Assembly: GCA_027487815.1 (NCBI GenBank)
Contig: JAIYCW010000017.1
Span: 1 to 64,000, forward strand
Length of the DNA stretch: 64,000 nt
Origin: Burkholderiales bacterium
Lineage (GTDB): Bacteria; Pseudomonadota; Gammaproteobacteria; Burkholderiales; Burkholderiaceae_E
Direction: 5' to 3'
Part shown: in pieces, positions 38,797 through 47,889 of the stretch
How the letters are laid out: each line of letters opens with the position of its first letter
Position numbering within the stretch: the stretch's first letter is position 1
Position numbers and translations under genes: made by a program
The notes under the pieces: model-generated
Databases searched by the model: none
Seen by the model: only the letters and a program-made list of their open reading frames with translations
What the model was told of the DNA's origin: nothing

Positions 38797-38825
38797 ATTA
38801 TAGCGAGAGCCGCGTTTTTTTACAA
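38797..38825 (-). promoter_or_regulatory. rpsP operon promoter
   Basis: On the minus strand TTGTAA (38825-38820) and a perfect TATAAT (38802-38797) are spaced by 17 bp, 45 bp before the rpsP start. Confidence 0.65.
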
Positions 38826-38917
38826 TTTCGGGAAGGCCAGACCGACTTTTTAGTGTGAAACATTCTCAAGCGAGGATGCCAGGCTTAAAAAAATGCCAAC
38901 CGGCACGCAGGCCCGAA

Positions 38918-38946
38918 TTGTCAATTTAACCGAACACTCGTAGTAT
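38918..38946 (+). promoter_or_regulatory. crtB promoter with PpsR/CrtJ box
   Basis: TGT-N12-ACA at 38919-38936 is an exact match to the CrtJ/PpsR palindrome. It overlaps a -35-like TTGTCA (38918-38923), with a -10-like TAGTAT (38941-38946) after 17 bp. Transcription would begin at or next to the crtB ATG (38953), so the mRNA may be leaderless, unless a stronger promoter lies further upstream. Confidence 0.6.
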
Positions 38947-38952
38947 CCAGTT

Positions 38953-40050
38953 ATGTTGACACTACGCCAAAGTCTGGGCTCCGACCTAGCCGCCTGCCGC
39001 CGCCTGCTTCGTGGCGGGTCCAAAACCTTCCTGGCTGCCTCACATTTACTGCCCTCCGCTGTGCGGGATGCGGCTTGCGCACTTTATGCGTTTTGCCGGG
39101 TTGCAGACGATGCTGTTGATCTGGTCGAAGACAAGCACGAGGCCGTACGTCAACTTCAGCAAAGACTCGATGCAATCTATGCCGGAACTCCCTGGGATCA
39201 CAGCGCAGATCGCGCGCTTCAGGCCGTAGTTAATAGATACGCCATCCCGCGCGCGCTGCCCGGCGCGCTACTGGACGGGTTCGCCTGGGATGCGCAATAC
39301 CGTGAGTATCGAACACTTGCCGAACTGCATGACTATTGCGCTCGCGTGGCCGGCACCGTGGGGGCCATGATGGCCATGATCATGGGCGTTCGCAGCCCGG
39401 AAGGTCTGGCTCGAGCCACCGACCTCGGCGTGGCCATGCAGCTGTCGAATATCGCGCGGGACGTTGGGGAAGATGCGCGCGCGGGGCGCTTGTTTTTACC
39501 GCTTGATTGGCTGGAGGCCGAAGGGATTGATCGCGCGGCTTGGCTGCGTCAGCCGGCAGCCTCCCCTGCTCTTGGCCGAGTCATCGAGCGCTTGCTTGCC
39601 GAAGCCGATCGCCTCTATGGCCAGGTTGATCGCGGCCTGCACCTGGTGCCTGCGAATTGCCGGCTTGGTATCGCTGCAGCCCGAACCCTTTACGCGCAAA
39701 TCGGCCATGAAGTGCGCAAGCGTGCCCTCGATTCTGTTTCACAGCGCGCCGTAGTCAGCACCCCGACTAAAGCGAGGTTGATGGCACATGCCTATCGACT
39801 CGCTCAGCAGCCCCGGCGCTCTGACGTGTTGCGCGCCGCGGCCCCTGCAGTGCCCGCTAACCTATACCTTATTCAGGCGGCGGTTGCTGAAGGTGCGGCT
39901 CCAGCCTTTATCAAAACCCCGTACCTACCCTGGTGGCACCAGGCTCGACGCGCAGTCTGGATGCTCGAGATGTTTGACGAGGTCGAACAACGGCGTCAAT
40001 CCAGGCGACCACAAGCGCTGCCCAACGGGTTTTCCGGAATCAGCCAATAG
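38953..40050 (+). CDS. crtB: Phytoene synthase CrtB
   Basis: 365-residue prenyl synthase joining two geranylgeranyl diphosphates into phytoene, first committed carotenoid step. Seen: GGSKTFLAASHLLPSAVRDA, CRVADDAVDLVED with the first DxxxD (52-56), and AMQLSNIARDVGEDARAGRL with the second (170-174), followed by RLFLPLDWL. The C-terminal stretch of some 60 residues is less conserved. ATG at 38953 has no good ribosome site, consistent with possible leaderless translation. It is the first gene of the photosynthesis cluster, next to the divergent rpsP operon. crtI is not in the window. Confidence 0.93.
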   Translation: MLTLRQSLGSDLAACRRLLRGGSKTFLAASHLLPSAVRDAACALYAFCRVADDAVDLVEDKHEAVRQLQQRLDAIYAGTPWDHSADRALQAVVNRYAIPRALPGALLDGFAWDAQYREYRTLAELHDYCARVAGTVGAMMAMIMGVRSPEGLARATDLGVAMQLSNIARDVGEDARAGRLFLPLDWLEAEGIDRAAWLRQPAASPALGRVIERLLAEADRLYGQVDRGLHLVPANCRLGIAAARTLYAQIGHEVRKRALDSVSQRAVVSTPTKARLMAHAYRLAQQPRRSDVLRAAAPAVPANLYLIQAAVAEGAAPAFIKTPYLPWWHQARRAVWMLEMFDEVEQRRQSRRPQALPNGFSGISQ

Positions 40051-40062
40051 GCCGGAGATGCG

Positions 40063-40227
40063 ATGGGTGGCAACTTCAACTTGATTTGGCTGGAGTTATT
40101 GCTGGGCTTCATGCTTCCACTGGCCTTCGGGTTTTGGCAACTCCGATCGGTCAAAAAGGAGCGTGCGGAAAGCGCTCGACGCCGTGCGCTTCAAGAGTCT
40201 CAAGGCACCGCGCAAAAGTCTGATTGA
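40063..40227 (+). CDS. Small membrane protein between crtB and crtE
   Basis: 54-residue ORF, ATG at 40063 with GGAG 6 bp upstream, 12 bp after crtB. One membrane segment (LIWLELLLGFMLPLAFGFWQ, about 7-26) followed by a strongly charged cytoplasmic tail (RSVKKERAESARRRALQE). No family recognised. The spacing, the ribosome site and the orientation support a real gene co-transcribed with crtB; its stop codon overlaps the -35 of the crtE promoter. Confidence 0.6.
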   Translation: MGGNFNLIWLELLLGFMLPLAFGFWQLRSVKKERAESARRRALQESQGTAQKSD

Positions 40228-40260
40228 CGTTACACATCCCAGTGTCTATATTGTCTGACA
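40224..40260 (+). promoter_or_regulatory. crtE promoter with PpsR/CrtJ box
   Basis: TTGACG (40224-40229), 17-bp spacer, TATATT (40247-40252) form a near-consensus sigma70-type promoter. The palindrome TGTCTATATTGTCTGACA (40243-40260, TGT-N12-ACA) covers the -10, an ideal place for a repressor. It is 70-90 bp before the crtE start. Confidence 0.72.
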
Positions 40261-40329
40261 GTAGAAGTTGTCCAGTGCAAACACTGAGCGCTCGGTGAGA
40301 CAAATCGAGGCTCCTTCCGGAGAAGGTTG

Positions 40330-41271
40330 ATGGATTCCACCGCGCGCATAGAACGCACCCTAGATGCAATTTTGCGTACCGGGGAACAACCCGGTGCCCC
40401 ACCTCTTTTAACCGCTGCCCTGCGCCATGCGGTGTTTCCTGGTGGTGCTCGAATCCGACCCCAGTTGTGTCTGGCGGTGGCCTCAGCATGTGGAGACAAC
40501 GACCCGGTCCTGACTGACGCCGCCGCGTGCAGCATTGAGTTATTGCACTGCGCCTCGCTCGTGCATGATGACCTGCCCTGCTTTGATGATGCGGATACCA
40601 GACGAGGCCGTCCTTCGGTGCATCGCGCGTTTGGCGAACGCCTGGCTGTGCTGGCAGGAGACGCGCTGATCGTCGAATCCTTCAGAGCAATCGTGCGAGC
40701 GGGCGCCGCGCATCCAGCACGCGCCCTGAAGCTTGTGGAAAGTATCGGCGCTGGCGTCGGCATGCCCTTTGGCATTGTCGCCGGGCAATCCTGGGAGTGT
40801 GAGCCCAAGGTTAACTTGCGCGATTATCTGCGCGCCAAAACCGGTGCTCTGTTCGGCTCGGCTACTGCGGCCGGCGCACTAGCTGCAGGCGCCTCACCGG
40901 CACGCTGGCGGGCTCTTGGCGACTGGCTTGGCGAGGCCTACCAAGTGGCCGACGACATTCGTGATGTGGTGATGGACCCTGCGCTGTTAGGAAAACCGGG
41001 TGGACAGGACGTTTCTCTCGGCCGGCCAAGCAGTGCCAAGGAGCTGGGCTTGAGCGGGGCCCTTGAGCAGTTCGACCGGCTGGTACAGAACGCTGTTGAA
41101 TCAGTGCCTGAGTGCTTGGGAGCGCCCCGCCTGAGAGCGCTGGTACGGGCTGAGTCCGAGCGGTTGGTGCCGAAATCATGGTGCGCGGAACTCTCTCGCA
41201 ACGCTGTACCGGTAGCCGCACGGATCAAGCCACCCGTTCCAAGCCCTGCGCCCACCACACAACCATGGTGA
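40330..41271 (+). CDS. crtE: Geranylgeranyl diphosphate synthase CrtE
   Basis: 313-residue prenyl transferase making C20 diphosphate for carotenoids and for the bacteriochlorophyll tail. Seen: FPGGARIRPQLCLAV, the first aspartate-rich motif DDLPCFDDADTRRGRP (80-95), and the second DDIRD (208-212) after GEAYQVA. ATG at 40330 is preferred over the adjacent TTG. Its end overlaps the crtF start by 7 bp (ATGGTGA). Confidence 0.93.
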   Translation: MDSTARIERTLDAILRTGEQPGAPPLLTAALRHAVFPGGARIRPQLCLAVASACGDNDPVLTDAAACSIELLHCASLVHDDLPCFDDADTRRGRPSVHRAFGERLAVLAGDALIVESFRAIVRAGAAHPARALKLVESIGAGVGMPFGIVAGQSWECEPKVNLRDYLRAKTGALFGSATAAGALAAGASPARWRALGDWLGEAYQVADDIRDVVMDPALLGKPGGQDVSLGRPSSAKELGLSGALEQFDRLVQNAVESVPECLGAPRLRALVRAESERLVPKSWCAELSRNAVPVAARIKPPVPSPAPTTQPW

Positions 41272-42452
41272 GTCGAGCCGAAGAAGGTGGCACAGCCTTG
41301 CCTCTAACTGAGGCGCGCAGCCCGGCAAATACCAGCTGGCGTGAACGTTGGCTTGAATGGCGCAATCGCCGCTACATCAGCAAACCGTTTCAGCTCGCCG
41401 CTCAGGAAAGCATCTTCACCCGTTGGCTGGTGCGCCGCCGCAGCAAGGCTTTGTTCGATCTTTTGGGCGGGTTTGTCTACAGCCAAGTGCTCTTGGCCTT
41501 CGTACGTTTGCACCTGCATCAGACCCTCGCCGAAGGTCCCCGCAGCCTTGAGGAACTGAGCACGCTGACGCATATGCCAATCGCGAGTATGCGCCGACTG
41601 ATGCAAGCTGCGGTTGCCCTTCGGCTTGCAGAATCCCGGGGCCCTGAGCGCTTCGGCATCGGCGTGCTTGCCGCACCCTTGGTCGAAAATCCTGGCATCT
41701 GTGCGATGGTCGAGCACCACGCTGTGTTGTATCGCGACCTGACTGATCCGGTGGCTTTGCTGCGGCAAGACGAGCGCGACACCGAAATGGCACGCTATTG
41801 GCCTTATGCCGGACGCCACGCCACCACCGAAGCTGGTTCGCTTGAGACTGCAGATGTGGCGACATATAGCGAACTCATGGCTGCCTCGCAGCCGCTCGTG
41901 GCCGAGCAGGTCTTGAGCTCCTATCCCATCGAAAGGCACGCGCTCGTGCTCGACGTAGGAGGTGGGGCTGGAAACTTTATCGTTGCCGCAGCCCGCAAAG
42001 CGCCACGAACCAATTTCATGCTTTTTGATTTACCGGCGGTGGGTCAATTGGCTCGTGCCCGGCTTGCAGAACAACTCATACTTGATCGGGTGCAGATATT
42101 CGGCGGAAGCTTTTTCGCCGACCCGCTTCCTAAAGGCGCCGATCTTGTCACTTTAGTGCGAGTGCTTTTTGACCATCCGGATGAGCGCGCGCTCGCCATC
42201 CTGAAAGCGGTGCGGGCCGCACTCAAGCCGGGACAAACCGTCTTGATAGCCGAACCAGTCCAAAAAACCGATGCCAGCGAAGCTGTTGGCTCCGCTTATT
42301 TCAATATGTATTTGTTGGCTATGGGCCACGGCGAATTGCGCACGCCCGCCCAATTTGCACACCTGCTTGGCCAGACAGGTTTTGGACCGCTAACCCGCCA
42401 CCCAAGCCCCTCGCCCTTGCAAACCGAGGTGTTCAGTGCAAAAGCCATTTAA
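41265..42452 (+). CDS. crtF: Demethylspheroidene/hydroxyneurosporene O-methyltransferase CrtF
   Basis: 395-residue SAM-dependent enzyme that methylates the C1 hydroxyl of hydroxylated carotenoids (spheroidene/spirilloxanthin pathways). Seen: N-terminal KPFQLAAQESIFTRWLVRRR and LFDLLGGFVYSQVLLAFVRL (CrtF-specific dimerisation part), winged-helix-like LEELSTLTHMPIASMRRLMQ, and the SAM motif VLDVGGGAGNF followed by FMLFDLPAV. The frame reaches back to 41178; ATG at 41265 overlaps the crtE stop. Confidence 0.92.
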   Translation: MVSRAEEGGTALPLTEARSPANTSWRERWLEWRNRRYISKPFQLAAQESIFTRWLVRRRSKALFDLLGGFVYSQVLLAFVRLHLHQTLAEGPRSLEELSTLTHMPIASMRRLMQAAVALRLAESRGPERFGIGVLAAPLVENPGICAMVEHHAVLYRDLTDPVALLRQDERDTEMARYWPYAGRHATTEAGSLETADVATYSELMAASQPLVAEQVLSSYPIERHALVLDVGGGAGNFIVAAARKAPRTNFMLFDLPAVGQLARARLAEQLILDRVQIFGGSFFADPLPKGADLVTLVRVLFDHPDERALAILKAVRAALKPGQTVLIAEPVQKTDASEAVGSAYFNMYLLAMGHGELRTPAQFAHLLGQTGFGPLTRHPSPSPLQTEVFSAKAI

Positions 42453-42492
42453 CCAAAAAATGCGAGGCACCAAAGATTTGTCCTGTTCATTC

Positions 42493-42536
42493 TGTCCATT
42501 TAACTTGACAAGTTTTTTTGTCCGCTTAATATGACA
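42493..42536 (+). promoter_or_regulatory. bchC promoter with two tandem PpsR/CrtJ boxes
   Basis: Two exact TGT-N12-ACA palindromes, 42493-42510 and 42519-42536, are 8 bp apart. The first ends in a perfect -35 TTGACA (42505-42510) and the second covers a -10-like TAATAT (42527-42532). In Rhodobacter capsulatus bchC two CrtJ palindromes at 8-bp spacing bind cooperatively over the same elements, so the arrangement is strikingly conserved. Confidence 0.82.
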
Positions 42537-42587
42537 CCAGAGAAGTATGGACTTAAGTCCGCACCCACAAGAGGCACAAGAGGAACA

Positions 42588-43541
42588 ATGAAAACGCTGG
42601 CAGTAGTACTGCAATCACCCGAACATATCGGGCTGCAAAGTATTGATCTGCCGGCCTTGGCCCAAGACCAGGTGATGGTTGAAATCACCCACACCGGCAT
42701 CAGCACCGGCACCGAAAAATTGCTCTACAGCGGCGAGATGCCGAACTTCCCCGGAATGGGTTACCCGCTGGTGCCCGGATATGAAGCGGTTGGCGTTGTT
42801 CGCCAAACCGGCTCAGCCAGTTCCCTTCAGATCGGCCAATCGGTGTTTGTGCCTGGCGCATCCTGTTATGGCGAGATCAAGGGGCTGTTTGGTGGCTCTG
42901 CCTCAAAAATCATTGTGCCCGCCAGCCGTGCAGTGGCTATTCCCGACACTCTGGGCGAAGAGGCAACGCTGCTTGCATTGGCCGCCACGGCTTATCACGC
43001 GGTTTCGGGCAACGGCAAACTTGATCCGGTATGCCCACCTGAGCTCATAGTTGGCCACGGCGTTTTAGGGCGTTTGCTTGCACGCATGACGATTGCCGCT
43101 GGATTCCCCGCACCTCGGGTGTGGGAGCTCGACACCAGCCGCTTTCATGGCGCTCAAGGTTATGAAGTGTTGCTGCCCCAGGATGATCCAAAGCGCGACT
43201 ATCGCCATGTATATGACGTCAGCGGCGACAGCGCAATTCTTGATGTGCTGATGCAGCGCTTGGCTCCGAATGGTGAAATTGTTCTCGCAGGCTTTTACTC
43301 CAAGCCACTGTCCTTTTTGTTTGCGCCTGCCTTTATGCGCGAAGCCCGAATTCGCGTTGCTGCTCAATGGGGTCAATGGGACATGCTGGCCGTCAGCCAG
43401 CTGGTGGCCCAGGGGCAACTCTCGTTGGCCGACCTCATCACGCATCACATGCCAGCTCAGGCTGCACCTGAAGCGTACGCCACAGCTTTTAACGATCCGC
43501 ACTGCTTGAAGATGGTGCTTGACTGGAGACACTGCGCATGA
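42588..43541 (+). CDS. bchC: 3-Hydroxyethyl bacteriochlorophyllide a dehydrogenase BchC
   Basis: 317-residue medium-chain-dehydrogenase-like enzyme oxidising the C3 hydroxyethyl group of bacteriochlorophyllide to acetyl. Seen: TLAVVLQSPEHIGLQSIDLP, HTGISTGTEKLLYSGEMPNF and PGYEAVGVV, and a cofactor region LIVGHGVLGRLLARM. The ATG at 42588 (AGAGGAAC upstream) is chosen; an upstream in-frame ATG at 42531 lies within the second PpsR box and is unlikely. Starts the bchCXYZ-puf superoperon. Confidence 0.93.
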   Translation: MKTLAVVLQSPEHIGLQSIDLPALAQDQVMVEITHTGISTGTEKLLYSGEMPNFPGMGYPLVPGYEAVGVVRQTGSASSLQIGQSVFVPGASCYGEIKGLFGGSASKIIVPASRAVAIPDTLGEEATLLALAATAYHAVSGNGKLDPVCPPELIVGHGVLGRLLARMTIAAGFPAPRVWELDTSRFHGAQGYEVLLPQDDPKRDYRHVYDVSGDSAILDVLMQRLAPNGEIVLAGFYSKPLSFLFAPAFMREARIRVAAQWGQWDMLAVSQLVAQGQLSLADLITHHMPAQAAPEAYATAFNDPHCLKMVLDWRHCA

Positions 43542-44554
43542 ATGCAGCCTTACCCCTTGCCGCCACCCCGGTGCGCATGGTTATGAAAGAGCAGCTTGTA
43601 GCAGAAGCATTTGCCGAGCCTGATCCGGTCCATACCGGTCCCGTCACCAAAACCACGCAAATCATTGCGATCTATGGCAAAGGCGGGATCGGCAAGAGCT
43701 TCACTTTGGCAAATCTGTCTTACATGATGGCTCAGCAAGGCAAGAAGGTCTTGCTGATTGGCTGCGATCCGAAAAGTGATACCACCTCGCTGCTGTTTGG
43801 CGGCCGTGCTTGCCCCACGATCATTGAAACCTCGTCGAAGAAAAAACTTGCAGGCGAGCCAGTCTCCATCGGCGACGTGTGCTTCAAACGTGATGGCGTA
43901 TTCGCGATGGAGTTGGGTGGCCCCGAAGTCGGTCGCGGGTGTGGTGGTCGAGGCATTATTCACGGCTTCGAAACCCTCGAGAAGCTTGGCTTTCACGATT
44001 GGGGCTTCGATTATGTGTTGCTCGACTTTCTGGGCGATGTAGTGTGTGGCGGTTTCGGACTGCCGATTGCACGCGACATGTGCCAGAAGGTGATTGTCGT
44101 AGCAAGCAACGACCTGCAGTCCTTATATGTAGCCAACAACGTATGCTCGGCTGTTGAATATTTCCGCAAGCTGGGCGGCAATGTTGGCGTGGCCGGAATG
44201 GTTATTAACAAAGATGATGGCACCGGTGAAGCGCAAGCTTTCGCTGATCATGCGGGCATTCCGGTACTCGCAGCAATCCCTGCACATGAAGATATTCGTC
44301 GCAAGAGCGCAGCCTACGAAATCATTGGTACTGCTGAGAGCCAGTGGGGAGGTCTGTTTGCTGGCCTTGCACAAAATGTTGCCGATGCACCACCTGTTCG
44401 CCCCAAGCCGCTTTCGCAAGATGGATTGCTGGGTTTATTTTCAGCTGATCAAACCGGTCGGGATATTGTTTTGCAGCCCGCCACTGTCGCCGACATGCTC
44501 GGACGCGAACATGTGGTGAAGCCAACGCTAGAAGTTGTTTACGACGCGGTCTGA
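43538..44554 (+). CDS. bchX: Chlorophyllide a reductase iron protein BchX
   Basis: 338-residue nitrogenase-iron-protein homologue that drives ATP-dependent electron transfer to BchYZ, reducing the C7-C8 bond of chlorophyllide. Seen: P-loop [10 protein letters not shown] (about 46-55), GCDPKSDTTSLLFGG, and the [4Fe-4S] cysteines C135 in GRGCGGRG and C170 in GDVVCGGFG. It overlaps bchC by 4 bp (ATGA). Confidence 0.96.
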   Translation: MNAALPLAATPVRMVMKEQLVAEAFAEPDPVHTGPVTKTTQIIAIYGKGGIGKSFTLANLSYMMAQQGKKVLLIGCDPKSDTTSLLFGGRACPTIIETSSKKKLAGEPVSIGDVCFKRDGVFAMELGGPEVGRGCGGRGIIHGFETLEKLGFHDWGFDYVLLDFLGDVVCGGFGLPIARDMCQKVIVVASNDLQSLYVANNVCSAVEYFRKLGGNVGVAGMVINKDDGTGEAQAFADHAGIPVLAAIPAHEDIRRKSAAYEIIGTAESQWGGLFAGLAQNVADAPPVRPKPLSQDGLLGLFSADQTGRDIVLQPATVADMLGREHVVKPTLEVVYDAV

Positions 44555-44559
44555 GCATC

Positions 44560-46095
44560 GTGAAACTTACCGAAGCTGGATCGCCAGCCCCACTCGCCAA
44601 TCCGCAAGCCCTCAAGGGCGACGGCGTTGGATGCCATTCAGGTGCAGAGCACTTGCTTGCGGCAGCTCGCGATGCGGGCAAGAGCGAAACGCTCGATCAA
44701 TATGCCAAGGATTACCCCAAAGGTGCGCATGATCAGCCGCAGAGCATGTGTCCCGCCTTCGGTTCGCTACGAGTGGGCCTCCGCATGCGCCGCACCAAGA
44801 TCATTCTCTCTGGTTCGGCGTGCTGTGTTTATGGCCTGACCTTTACTTCACACTTTTATGGTGCTCGCCGCCCGGTTGGGTATGTCCCATTCAACTCCGA
44901 GTCGCTAGTCACCGGCAAGCTCTTTGAAGATATCCGCGAAGCGGTCCATGAGCAGGCCAAGCCTGAAGAGCTGGATGCGCTGGTCGTCATCAACCTTTGC
45001 GTGCCTACGGCAAGTGGCGTGCCGCTGCAGCTGCTGCCTAAAGATATAGATGGTGTGAGGATCATTGGGATCGATGTACCGGGGTTTGGGGTGCCAACCC
45101 ATGCTGAGGCAAAAGACGTGTTGGCTGCTGCCATGCTGCGCTATGCACGCAATGAAGTTGCTGCAGGTCCGGTAGCCGCACCGCGAAATGGCGTGAATGC
45201 AAGGCCCACCATAGGCTTGCTTGGCGAAATGTTTCCGGTAGACCCGGTGGGTATTGGGATGATGCTTGACCCCATGGGCTTGGCTGCGGGCCCCGTGGTG
45301 CCTACCCGCGAATGGCGCGAGCTCTATGAAGCCCTCGATTGCGCAGCAGTTGCGGCTGTGCACCCTTTTTATGCGGCCTGCACCCGTGAATTCGAAGCTG
45401 CTGGTCGAAGAGTTATAGGGTCAGCACCTGTGGGTGTTGACGGCACTGAGGCTTGGCTCCAGGCGATCGGTCAGGCTACCAACGTCTCGCAGGCCTTGAT
45501 TGACGCGAGCAAAAATCGCTTCTTGCCGATGATCGAAGCTGCGCTAAAGCGGGTTCCAATCAAAGGCCGTATCACCTTGAGCGGTTATGAGGGATCCGAG
45601 CTTTTGGTTGCTCGCTTGCTGATAGAAAGCGGAGCCGATGTTCGCTATGTCGGCAGCGCTTGCCCCCGCACTGCGGCTAACGAATACGATCGCCAGTGGC
45701 TGGAATCCAAAGGGGCCCGCGTTCAGTTCCGCGCTTCGCTTGAGCAGGATATTGCAGCCATTGAAGAATTCAAGCCTGACCTGGCAATTGGCACGACTCC
45801 AGTTGTTCAATACGCAAAACAGCATCGAACTCCATCGCTCTACTTCACCAATCTGATTTCAGCGCGGCCGCTTATGGGTCCGGCTGGAGCAGGCTCGCTT
45901 GGTGCTGTGATCAACGCCGCAATCAATAATCAATCACGCTTCGATGCGATGGATGACTTCTTTTCCGGTGTTGGCCAAAACCATAGTGCCGGCATCTGGG
46001 AAGACATTCCCCAGGATCGCCCGGAGTTTCGCGAGCACACCAGGCGCCACGTCATCAAGCTGATGAAAAAGCGCAAAGCCGAGGAGATGATCTGA
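44560..46095 (+). CDS. bchY: Chlorophyllide a reductase subunit BchY
   Basis: 511-residue catalytic subunit with BchZ, related to NifD-type proteins. GTG start at 44560, 5 bp after bchX. Seen: [17 protein letters not shown] and the following [18 protein letters not shown] with conserved cysteines for the shared [4Fe-4S] cluster, then [20 protein letters not shown] and the C-terminal helix [15 protein letters not shown]. Normal length for the family. Confidence 0.95.
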   Translation: MKLTEAGSPAPLANPQALKGDGVGCHSGAEHLLAAARDAGKSETLDQYAKDYPKGAHDQPQSMCPAFGSLRVGLRMRRTKIILSGSACCVYGLTFTSHFYGARRPVGYVPFNSESLVTGKLFEDIREAVHEQAKPEELDALVVINLCVPTASGVPLQLLPKDIDGVRIIGIDVPGFGVPTHAEAKDVLAAAMLRYARNEVAAGPVAAPRNGVNARPTIGLLGEMFPVDPVGIGMMLDPMGLAAGPVVPTREWRELYEALDCAAVAAVHPFYAACTREFEAAGRRVIGSAPVGVDGTEAWLQAIGQATNVSQALIDASKNRFLPMIEAALKRVPIKGRITLSGYEGSELLVARLLIESGADVRYVGSACPRTAANEYDRQWLESKGARVQFRASLEQDIAAIEEFKPDLAIGTTPVVQYAKQHRTPSLYFTNLISARPLMGPAGAGSLGAVINAAINNQSRFDAMDDFFSGVGQNHSAGIWEDIPQDRPEFREHTRRHVIKLMKKRKAEEMI

Positions 46096-47555
46096 TGTAT
46101 CTCATCGATCATGATCGTGCGGGGGGGTATTGGGGCGCAGTGTATGTATTTACTGCTATCAAGGGCCTTCAAGTCGTGATCGACGGCCCAGTGGGCTGTG
46201 AGAATCTTCCCGTCACCTCGGTGCTTCACTATACCGACGCACTGCCACCGCACGAGCTGCCCATTGTTGTGACAGGGCTAGCCGAAGAACAGCTTGGGCG
46301 CGAGGGCACCGAAGGCTCAATGAAGCGTGCCCATGCCACGCTCGATCCAGATCTGCCATCGGTAGTGGTCACGGGGTCAATTGCTGAAATGATTGGTGGT
46401 GGCGTCACCCCCGAGGGCACCACCATCCAGCGCTTCTTGCCACGCACTATTGATGAAGATCAGTGGCAATGCGCCAATCGCGCGATGCTTTGGCTCTGGA
46501 GCGAATACGGCCTGCGGAAAGTGCCTGAGCGTAAGCCTTTTGACCAGCGCCCTGCTGGCGAGAAGCCACGGGTCAACATCATTGGCCCCTGCTACGGTAC
46601 CTTCAATAGCGCAAGCGATCTGGCCGAAATTCGCCGCTTGGTTCAAGGCATTGGCGCTGAGGTCAATATGGTTTTCCCTTTGGGTAGCCACCTCGCCGAT
46701 GTATCGCGTTTGGTTGAGGCCGATGTCAACATTTGCATGTACCGCGAGTTTGGAAGATTGCTTTGCGAAGCACTCGAACGGCCCTTTCTCCAGGCGCCGA
46801 TCGGTATGCACAGCACCACAGCATTTTTGCGCAAACTGGGTAGCCTGCTTAACCTCGATCCCGAACCATTCATTGCGCGCGAGAAGCACACCACACTCAA
46901 ACCGATCTGGGATCTTTGGCGCTCAGTGACTCAGGACTTCTTTGGCACTGCAAGTTTTGCAGTGGTAGCCAACGAAACCTATACCCGCGGCATTCGTAAC
47001 TTTCTCGAAACCGAGCTTGGTCTGCCTTGTCAATTTGCAGTGGCTCGCAAACCTGGCGAAAAAACAGACAGCACAGAAATCCGTCGCTTGATCAAAGACA
47101 AGATGCCCTTGGTCATGTATGGCAGCTACAACGAGCGCATGTACATCGCCGAAGCTGGTGGCAAGGCGGCGTACATCCCGGCATCCTTCCCTGGCGCCAT
47201 CATCCGTCGCCATACAGGTACTCCGTTTATGGGGTATAGCGGGGCAACCTACCTGGTGCAAGAGCTCTGCAACGCAATGTTTGATGCGCTGTTCCACATC
47301 CTGCCGCTGGGCACCGATATGGATAAGGTTGAAGCCACACCGATGCGCGCGGCCCAACGGCGCACCTGGGTGCCAGAGGCCTCGCATCTCCTGCAGCAGC
47401 TGATTGGGCAGCTGCCCGTCCTGGTACAGATCTCCGCAGCCAAACAGTTACGCGATCAGGCCGAGCGTGCAGCCCACGCAGCCGGTGAAGACGCAGTCAC
47501 GGTGCAGCGCCTTGAGATGGTCGCCAATGAATTGAATTTTGGGGTGAGCGCATGA
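46095..47555 (+). CDS. bchZ: Chlorophyllide a reductase subunit BchZ
   Basis: 486-residue partner of BchY. Starts in TGATG overlapping the bchY stop. Seen: [40 protein letters not shown] with the cluster cysteine, and [20 protein letters not shown]. The C-terminus holds a protochlorophyllide-reductase-type [20 protein letters not shown] domain. A 155-bp gap to pufB follows with no recognisable pufQ; the only candidate is a 41-codon ORF at 47552-47677 joined by ATGA, which looks unlike PufQ. Confidence 0.95.
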   Translation: MYLIDHDRAGGYWGAVYVFTAIKGLQVVIDGPVGCENLPVTSVLHYTDALPPHELPIVVTGLAEEQLGREGTEGSMKRAHATLDPDLPSVVVTGSIAEMIGGGVTPEGTTIQRFLPRTIDEDQWQCANRAMLWLWSEYGLRKVPERKPFDQRPAGEKPRVNIIGPCYGTFNSASDLAEIRRLVQGIGAEVNMVFPLGSHLADVSRLVEADVNICMYREFGRLLCEALERPFLQAPIGMHSTTAFLRKLGSLLNLDPEPFIAREKHTTLKPIWDLWRSVTQDFFGTASFAVVANETYTRGIRNFLETELGLPCQFAVARKPGEKTDSTEIRRLIKDKMPLVMYGSYNERMYIAEAGGKAAYIPASFPGAIIRRHTGTPFMGYSGATYLVQELCNAMFDALFHILPLGTDMDKVEATPMRAAQRRTWVPEASHLLQQLIGQLPVLVQISAAKQLRDQAERAAHAAGEDAVTVQRLEMVANELNFGVSA

Positions 47556-47710
47556 CGGCGACGAATGCAGCTGCCCCCTCTTCGAATACGAATTTGTTTG
47601 GGGCATGTAGCCACAAACATCCAAGACCATGCGCCAGTTCGGGCAGGTGCCTTCCACGCGCGGGCTGGGCGCGGTAACGGTCGAAAGACTATTTTTCAGG
47701 AGCAGTTTCT

Positions 47711-47860
47711 ATGGCTGATAGAAGGGGTTCGATTTCAGGCCTCACAGATGATGAAGCTCAAGAGTTCCATCAGTACTGGATGCAGGGCTTCATCATGTTT
47801 ACGGTAGTCGCAGTCATTGCGCACTTCCTGACATGGATGTGGCGGCCCTGGTTTAACTAG
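47711..47860 (+). CDS. pufB: LH1 light-harvesting beta polypeptide PufB
   Basis: 49-residue antenna beta chain: [20 protein letters not shown], one membrane helix with the bacteriochlorophyll-binding His at 38 ([16 protein letters not shown]), and the second conserved His at 20. The ribosome site is CAGGAG, 8 bp before the ATG. Too short to be picked up by length filters. Confidence 0.96.
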   Translation: MADRRGSISGLTDDEAQEFHQYWMQGFIMFTVVAVIAHFLTWMWRPWFN

Positions 47861-47889
47861 GTCTTTTGTAACTAACGAAGGAGCAGGCA

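Noticed and set aside
42531-42587. Upstream ATG of bchC
   Set aside because: It lies inside the second PpsR box and at the predicted transcription start; the ATG at 42588 has the ribosome site.
47552-47677. 41-codon ORF after bchZ as pufQ
   Set aside because: No membrane segment and no likeness to PufQ, though it is joined to bchZ by ATGA.
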